Notes under the pieces: generated by a model
What the model was told of the DNA's origin: nothing
The model's database searches: none
The model's input: the letters and a program-made list of their open reading frames with translations, nothing else
Program-made: the position numbers and the translations under genes
DNA from: Daldinia sp. FL1419
Taxonomy: Eukaryota; Ascomycota; Sordariomycetes; Xylariales; Hypoxylaceae
Length of the DNA stretch: 64,000 bases
Assembly: GCA_025201765.1 (NCBI GenBank)
Contig: MU623341.1
Span: 558,001-622,000 of the forward strand
Direction: 5' to 3'
Shown here: piece after piece, positions 57,868 through 64,000 of the stretch
How positions within the stretch are numbered: position 1 is the stretch's first letter
How the letters are laid out: each line of letters starts with the position of its first letter

Positions 57868-60851
57868 CACTAACGGCGGGAGGTAAATCGGCAATAGGCA
57901 CTTGCTATGACTAGTTAACTCGGCGATGATTAAATCCGTTTAAACGACCCCTAGATATGCATGGGTCTCCCTAAAGCCGATTCCAAACCATCCGACGGTC
58001 TAATATCGTTATTAAAAATGCTACGATACTTCTTAAACATTGACTATACTATATCTTATAGGATCCAAGAGCCGGGCTATCCAGCATCATAGTGCGCCGA
58101 TGCTCCCGGTGAGGGGAGGCGATTACGCGACTTCGCGGTTCTACGCCGCCAGGCGGATTGTTAATGTCGCTCTTAGGTTAATTGTTAGACCGAGACCCTC
58201 TTGCTACCTATTTGACATCAGGATTTTTGTTTTTTCTGGTCCTTTTTTCCGAGGTGCATACGATAACGCAAGGTACGAATGTTAGGCTATCCAGATTGAT
58301 AGGAGAGACTTTAGGCTCGGACCGCCGAAGTTTGGGATCGGTGGGCACTAAAATAGAAGCTTAACTCAAATCTTAAACCTTTTTAATGTTAAAGTTAAAG
58401 GGCCCTGATACTACGTACGTACCAAGTAGATTGGTTACCTTAGGTAGGTAACTGTGTTACAAGTTGATAATACTAATAGGCATGGGCATATTGGCAATAG
58501 AGAATCTAGGTAGATATCTTAGACTATTAGAAACGGGCCGGATGCTGGATAGCCGTAAGCATAAAAAAGTTATTATTATAATTGCTATCGTTAGCTACAA
58601 TTATTAATTAGGTCTCCTTTCCCGTCATAGCCATACCCGTCCCCAGTATCCACCTGAACGTGTAAGCACGCTTAAGTCATTCATTATCAGCGACGCAATC
58701 AGGATGCCTCGGAATCGACCCCAAATCGTTTGAAACACGTCGAGAACGTGCCCTCGTTGGTATGAGCAATTCAAACCCATCTTTAAATCCGTCGATGCCG
58801 GCTGTTGCCAAAAGGCGCAGTGATATGAATGCCAGGTTTGTCAGATATGGTAGGTATAGTTATTACAAGTTGCTACTTGCTACGCCAAGCACCTACATAT
58901 ATAACATTAGAAGTAACAGTATTATTAACTGGTCTTATTTAATATAACAGCAAAATCTAATTCCGTATGTGAAGAGATTTTCTACTAAGCAAGATATTTC
59001 TTCTTTGCTATGATTAGTATTATTGTCTGGTTTAAGAGAAGTATGTATAGTAGGTACTTTTTGTCAGGTACCCTGCAATACGGGCATGTCAGCCATGCAT
59101 GTACGCTGCCACACTTGCCCATGCATCAATCCCTGCCCTGGCAATCTGCAGCTACGCAGTACCCTGGGTTGGTACCTACGCCGGGTACTATGGGTGGGTA
59201 CATTACACAAATATACATAAGTCCTTAAGTACTAGATCAGCCCTGCAGGGAGCAAGGAACCTATAAGGTCGATCCCCGAATTTCATTTTTTTTCTAGGTC
59301 ATTGGTATGACCTGAATCCGACTGGGTAAAAATGGTATTTTAATATGGTAAATCTTTTTTTCTTTTCCCGGACTCAGGACTCAGCTTCTACGTAGAGTTA
59401 CTGTTGCACAAAAACGAACGTGACAACCACTACCATAACAATTCCGACTACATGTGTTATATTAGTTACCTATACCTAATCGTAGGGAAAATAGAGGTAC
59501 TTTCGCTACTTACCAAGGCGATACCCTGGTTTCCAGCTTAGACATCAGCAAATACAGCTAAACTAACTCCACTCTCTACCGCTTTCACCTGACTGCCCGA
59601 AGAACGAGAGCGCATTAGGTAGAGGATGCAAGCTACGTACTATGTTGTACTAATGTTTCTTTCGTTGCCCACTCGCAATTTTCATAGTCCTCGCACTAGT
59701 GTGCCCGGCAGGTCGTTTCCGGCATGTTTACCTATACGTATTTACATGTTTACTTCGTACATTACATACCTACTTTGTGTATTGGGTAGTGTAGTGTGGG
59801 TATGAGGTAGCTATTAGGTGTATTTTATTGTATTGTATGTATTGTGAGAGGTAGGTACTACACTATGTATGGTTTATACCCACATACGTTTGTTCCTATT
59901 CTTATTCCTTTTTCTCCGATACGGAATACATATCTTCTTCATCTTTTTTTTTTCTTTTTTGCCTTGCAACTCACTCGCTCACTTACTATCTTACCCTCGC
60001 CCTCTTCGCCCTTCGCCCTCTCACAATCACAAAACAACTTACCACTTACCACATCCAGCATATACCATATTACATACTACATACCACAAACCCAAAACTC
60101 GACCCGAAATACCCATTGCTGCGCATTTTACTCATACTCATCATGGCAAGGCACCTACCGCCCCTCCCTTCTACGATCACACACCCCTGCGCCGCCTTTT
60201 CCTTATGTACCTACGATGGATCTATCTAGTCAGTCCACGTTCCGCTGGACCTGCAGGTCAAGTTGCATGCAGTTAAGAATACCTAGTTACCGACTACGTT
60301 AGTACGTAGTGCGATGTATGTAGTTGAGACGGGTACTCTCGAGTAAGCTTTCGTCACTGCTGCCTCTTCTCGTCCGCTTCCCTGTCCCCCTTCATGGTCC
60401 CTCCCTGGTCCCCCCATTGAGGCACGCGCAACGCAACCTGGCCAGGCTGCAAGCCCTATAAGGCTACGATGCCTCTTCTCGCCCTGATGCCGCAGCAATA
60501 GGTCCTGTCGACTCATCATAGTCACCTGGACTTCACATTCACTTTCCGGTTCTTTCCTTTCCTATCCTCTTAAGGTCGGCTTCTTATTAAATTTGTCTCT
60601 ATTTCCTTCACCACCGTTATTCAACTTATACTCACAGCTTTATCTTCCCTTACTTAAGTTCGTAACGAGCACTTATAACAACGACCTCAATATTCCGTTA
60701 CCGTATCAGAGCCAACACACAAGAAGCACCTACACTTACACAGCCCACGGGTACCTTGCCAACTCAAGATATATATAATTGCTTCCCCTGCCCTCGCTTT
60801 ACAGAGTCATTGATCAACCACGATCTCATCCCAAGTCACCAATCCATCAGA

Positions 60852-61097
60852 ATGTGTTACCAATTAGTTGAGAGGTACTCCGCGTGCCATTGCCTCTACT
60901 ATCAACATGCTGTCGACCGATGCCCAGCATATGGCCAGTCGGGACATCATATCACAACTCGGACGATATTAGTGGGATATGCTTGCTCCAAGCACGCAAC
61001 ATCGAGTAGCCATGGATACTCTGGAAACCAGACGTACTCTGACTCGGGATATTATAGCGGACAGTCTGGAAATAGCTCCTACCACCACCGACGGTGA
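60852..61097 (+). CDS. Small conserved fungal 'MCYQ' protein
   Basis: 81 residues from the ATG at 60,852 to a TGA. The N-terminus M-C-Y-Q-L-V-E-R-Y-S-A-C-H-C-L-Y-Y with H-A-V-D-R-C and A-Y-G-Q-S-G-H-H matches a small protein family widespread in filamentous ascomycetes. Its Cys residues have a spacing (C-x-C ... C ... C) that suggests metal binding or disulfides. The next conserved patch, T-I-L-V-G-Y-A-C, is followed by a variable Ser/Gly/Tyr-rich tail ending in H-H-R-R. No function is established. A long CT-rich region precedes the start, as expected of a fungal leader. There is no signal peptide. An extra 3' exon is possible but not needed. Confidence 0.7.
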   Translation: MCYQLVERYSACHCLYYQHAVDRCPAYGQSGHHITTRTILVGYACSKHATSSSHGYSGNQTYSDSGYYSGQSGNSSYHHRR

Positions 61098-64000
61098 AGA
61101 GTCTTGTCTTCGGTAATGGGTTGCTGCGCGTGGCATTCTCCACCATTGTTGATGTTTGAATTTTGGGATTGGGTTGCGTACCTCTACTCCTTCAGACCCA
61201 GACCTAAAAACCTATCACCCTCCCGTCAGCCCTCGCAGCTATCCATGCTGTTTGTAGGGCACGACCGTATTATGTCAACATCGGCTCCTCCCGCCCTCTA
61301 ATGAAGCCATTCGGGTTCCTTTAGAACCCTGTCGTATGATCCGCCGCTAAATTAATGCTATGAATGCCATGATGCACAGATTTAGTTACCAAAGACTGAA
61401 GACACGGATACGGAACGAGATATGATGTCACTTTCAACCTTCGACTATCAATCGATGGCATACCCTACTCCCCATTCGTCCCCATCCCCGGCAATTGCAT
61501 TTTATAATGTCACTTAGTACATCATCGACGGATACGGCTTTTATGGGTTACGCCCCCTAGCACCTTGGTTTTGCCCTCGACTTTCTACTTTTCCTATCTA
61601 TTGGTTTAGCATAGCGTTGGCGAGGGAATATTTTCTTGCATTGGGATCTTAAAGAGGGCACACAAAAGAGACGAGGTTAATGTGGTATCTGACGAGGACT
61701 GCTCACGTCACAGCACAGCTCAAAAAGCAAACATGTTACGAGAAACGTTTAGTGGCGCGGTAGGAACCGGGTCGGTTACGTCTTTCATTCGAATGGTTTT
61801 TTCGCGGTTTTGGATTTACGTATGGAAGAAGGACCGGATATACCAGGCGTCATTTGGGATAAGATATTATGGTTTAAGGCCTGGCTGCGAATTTCCTTGG
61901 AAGGTATTTTGTGGTTTCTCATCGAAATTACGCATCTACTTTTGTTTTTGTTTTTTTTTTGTTTTTTTGGAGTTTCATCTTTCTTTGGATGGGGTTTCTC
62001 ATGGTTTGTCTCTCTTCTCTTATCATTTCAACCACACGTTTCTGCAGGGCAGTTCACATCTGTAACACGAGCTTACAGCATAATTACGCGCGGGGAGCAG
62101 TCATCACGTATTCCTAACCAATTTTTCCTTTCTTACGAGGCCGTAACTAGCTGAGCTAGGTTTTGGTATGCGGGGAGAGGAGGACGAACTGGTTTTGTTC
62201 TAGACGGCGGCGTTAATTGGTTTCTATGGTCTGCATGGAACAGCCAATAACCAATTTACATCCCCCGTCGTCCGCTCCCGCAAATCCGGCGGGCAACGGC
62301 ACTCGGCGCTTCGTCCGGACATGAAGACGCATTTCTATACTATCTAGATTAGAACTCTCAGCGAGAATAGAGGGGGGATCAACGGGCAAGCCTGGGGATG
62401 ATACACCGACTGGGCAGTGCGATTTCGGCAGGAAGCGGCTCAATAAAAACAGGTAGTTGAAGACTATCCTAGAACTATCCATGTCTGTGACTGGGGGATA
62501 AATCGTCTATGCGTGCATATGTCATCCTTAAGGCTGAATAATCTAGCCCAAGTCCTACCGATTTCTAAGCCATCAATCCGTCCGAATCACCGTGACTAAT
62601 CTAAAAAGAGAGGTTTATGAACAAATCAGTAAGAGATTTAGAATGTAAGAATACTTGGTTATGAGTCGAATTGATCTGCGCCAAGTTTTAGCTACTAACC
62701 GGGAATACGATGACGGGAATTATCGCAAGATCGGATAGTTGCAGATGGCGTTAAAATAAGCGCATATTTTTTTTTCTTAAGGGGGGAGGGGTTTAGGAGT
62801 ATTGAATAATCATGCATATCACACGGGCCTACTACGATTATTTTCGCTGCCTATAGATTTCTAATATTAAGAGGAAGGATAGAGAGTTAATTATAAATGG
62901 AGGGGGGGTTAGACACGTCTCGAGTTTCCTGGTCTGAAGTAAATTGAAAGAGGTTTATATTAAGGTCCCGTGATTTTAGTTGACGTGGTAGGAATAATAG
63001 ATGAGACAAAAAGAATATGATTCCTTGCTATAATGTCTTTTCAATAATATCCTGATACGTAGTTGTTGAATCCCGCCCCCAACTTGGGCTGAGGACTGTA
63101 GCCTTGCCAGCCTCGCAGGTTGTGAGGCCACCAATTCAACCGCTTAAACATCTTAGATCGTGGGTACCTGCGCTCCATACGTAGGTACTTACCCATACAT
63201 AGCAACGCTACGGTGCTTAGGGGAACACAAGGTGCGTCGAACCGGATGCACGAAAAACTATTCCCTATATGTTGATAGGTTGTTGGCAAGTTGAGGAGTG
63301 TCACACTCTACGCCATACGCTAGCTTCTATGTAGGTAAATGATTAAAAAAAAAAAAAAAGAAGGTGCCTGCGTGAGCATCTCCATCATTACCGGACCAGT
63401 CATATTCTCGTATCTCTGAACGATATGTACAAGTTAGACCCGGGAAACGGGAACTACGACGCGCTTACAACCCAACCCACCCGGCTGGCTGGTTGGAGAA
63501 ATACTAGTGGTCACCCTTTTAATAAATAAATTCAAGTGGAGATATGGTATGTAGACTACCTATATTTTACGATACAACGTGCTGAGTGACATCACATGCT
63601 AAGTACTTAGGTATATAGGTACATATACATAAGGAAGTATTTGAATTGGACGTAATTAATAGTTGTACAACAGCCTCTAATACAACAGAAAAAAAAAAAA
63701 AGAACCAGGAAATGGAAAAAAAACCACAACACATCACCATGTTATGTCGTAAACGTCCCAGCCTCTTTTACAGAAACCCCTGGATAATAATAAGCTCCCT
63801 CTTATAGCTTACCTCTAATATTCTACTTTGTAGCCCCGCTACTCATCAGCTTTGGTGGGGCAAGCGGACCGATAGAATTGTGGTACAGGAGGCTAGAAAA
63901 AGAAACTTGAACTTTGTTACTAGTGAGGTACCTAATTGGCTAAAAATAAGTCAAATCTACAAGTTACCTCCGGGTACGTGCCAAGTCTTGTACTCGACTC
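61098..64000. other. Intergenic to window end, no supported gene
   Basis: 2.9 kb of mixed-composition DNA. Two overlapping plus-strand frames at about 61,682-62,154 include Phe-rich stretches from T-runs and show no domain. A/T homopolymers occur at about 62,766, 63,344 and 63,690. CCTAGGTA-type motifs lie near 63,178 and 63,605. Confidence 0.4.

Larger units (their letters stand above)
49456..60851. other. 11.4-kb gene-poor, repeat-studded interval
   Basis: No gene with recognisable domains lies between POM1 and the small MCYQ gene. The interval holds simple repeats: a TAGG tract near 50,583-50,600, CTCA x6 at 51,371-51,394, and a T-run at about 53,230-53,252. It also holds a large CCTAGGTA-motif field at about 56,285-57,065, GTACA-rich repeats near 57,300-57,375 and a CTGCAC/CATGCA array near 57,830-57,865. 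A possibly decayed membrane-protein frame lies at 54,484-54,946 on minus. The last kilobase before 60,852 is pyrimidine-rich (CT-rich from about 59,930) and is probably leader and promoter of the MCYQ gene. Confidence 0.45.

Noticed and set aside
59844..60302. Frames with Pro/Ser/Thr-rich products
   Set aside because: They arise from CT-rich DNA just upstream of the MCYQ gene, which is more likely its promoter and leader.
61682..62154. Two overlapping plus-strand frames of over 110 codons with hydrophobic stretches
   Set aside because: The hydrophobicity comes from T-runs. The two frames overlap each other and neither has domain similarity or splice support.

Overview
This is a 64 kb stretch of nuclear chromosome from a filamentous ascomycete, most likely a Sordariomycete and perhaps Xylariales. 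Most genes carry one to three short introns (about 49-170 bp). These have GTAAGT-like donors, CTAAC/CTGAC-like branch sites and AG acceptors. Gene content is typical fungal housekeeping, plus one secreted esterase, a decayed hemicellulase gene and one very AT-rich, repeat-bearing block. The exon joins below were worked out by hand from splice signals and family conservation.

Layout. 1-3,580 is an extremely AT-rich, gene-empty block, probably a RIP-degraded repeat isochore; its only distinctive element is a small in-frame minisatellite. 4.0-9.7 kb carries COQ7 (ubiquinone synthesis), a GNAT acetyltransferase and a secreted SGNH/GDSL esterase, all on +. 10.3-16.9 kb carries, on -, a PNGase A-type membrane-anchored glycoamidase, an acidic-repeat orphan protein and a FAM210/Nat2-like (DUF1279) mitochondrial protein. 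17.0-25.0 kb has a tRNA-like relic, an Nce102-type MARVEL membrane protein (+), a broken GH43 beta-xylosidase-like pseudogene (-) and a MATE transporter (+). 25.4-41.5 kb is the dense housekeeping core: NUP133 (-), an AFG1/LACE1-type mitochondrial ATPase (+), the TRAPP subunit Tca17/TRAPPC2L (-), mitochondrial malonyl-CoA:ACP transacylase MCT1 (-), AP-3 mu subunit (-) divergent from MPP10 (+), and a small DUF4536 protein (+). 45.1-49.5 kb is a Pom1-like DYRK kinase (+). 49.5-60.8 kb is gene-poor, with many short repeats. 60.85-61.1 kb encodes a small conserved fungal 'MCYQ' protein, and the last 3 kb shows no supported gene.

How the genes relate. There is no biosynthetic cluster and no operon-like module. 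Five genes encode likely mitochondrial proteins (COQ7, FAM210-like, AFG1-like, MCT1, DUF4536). Three act in membrane trafficking or organisation (AP-3 mu, TRAPPC2L, Nce102-like). The others serve the nuclear pore, ribosome biogenesis and cell polarity. I take this as ordinary fungal synteny.

The most interesting items are a perfect 10-bp hairpin that would bury the MCT1 start codon, the GH43 gene caught in decay, a dispersed palindromic ACCTAGGTA-type repeat filling the intergenic DNA, the AT-rich block with its GC-richer minisatellite, and an unusual splice donor in the FAM210-like gene. I found no convincing wholly new system.
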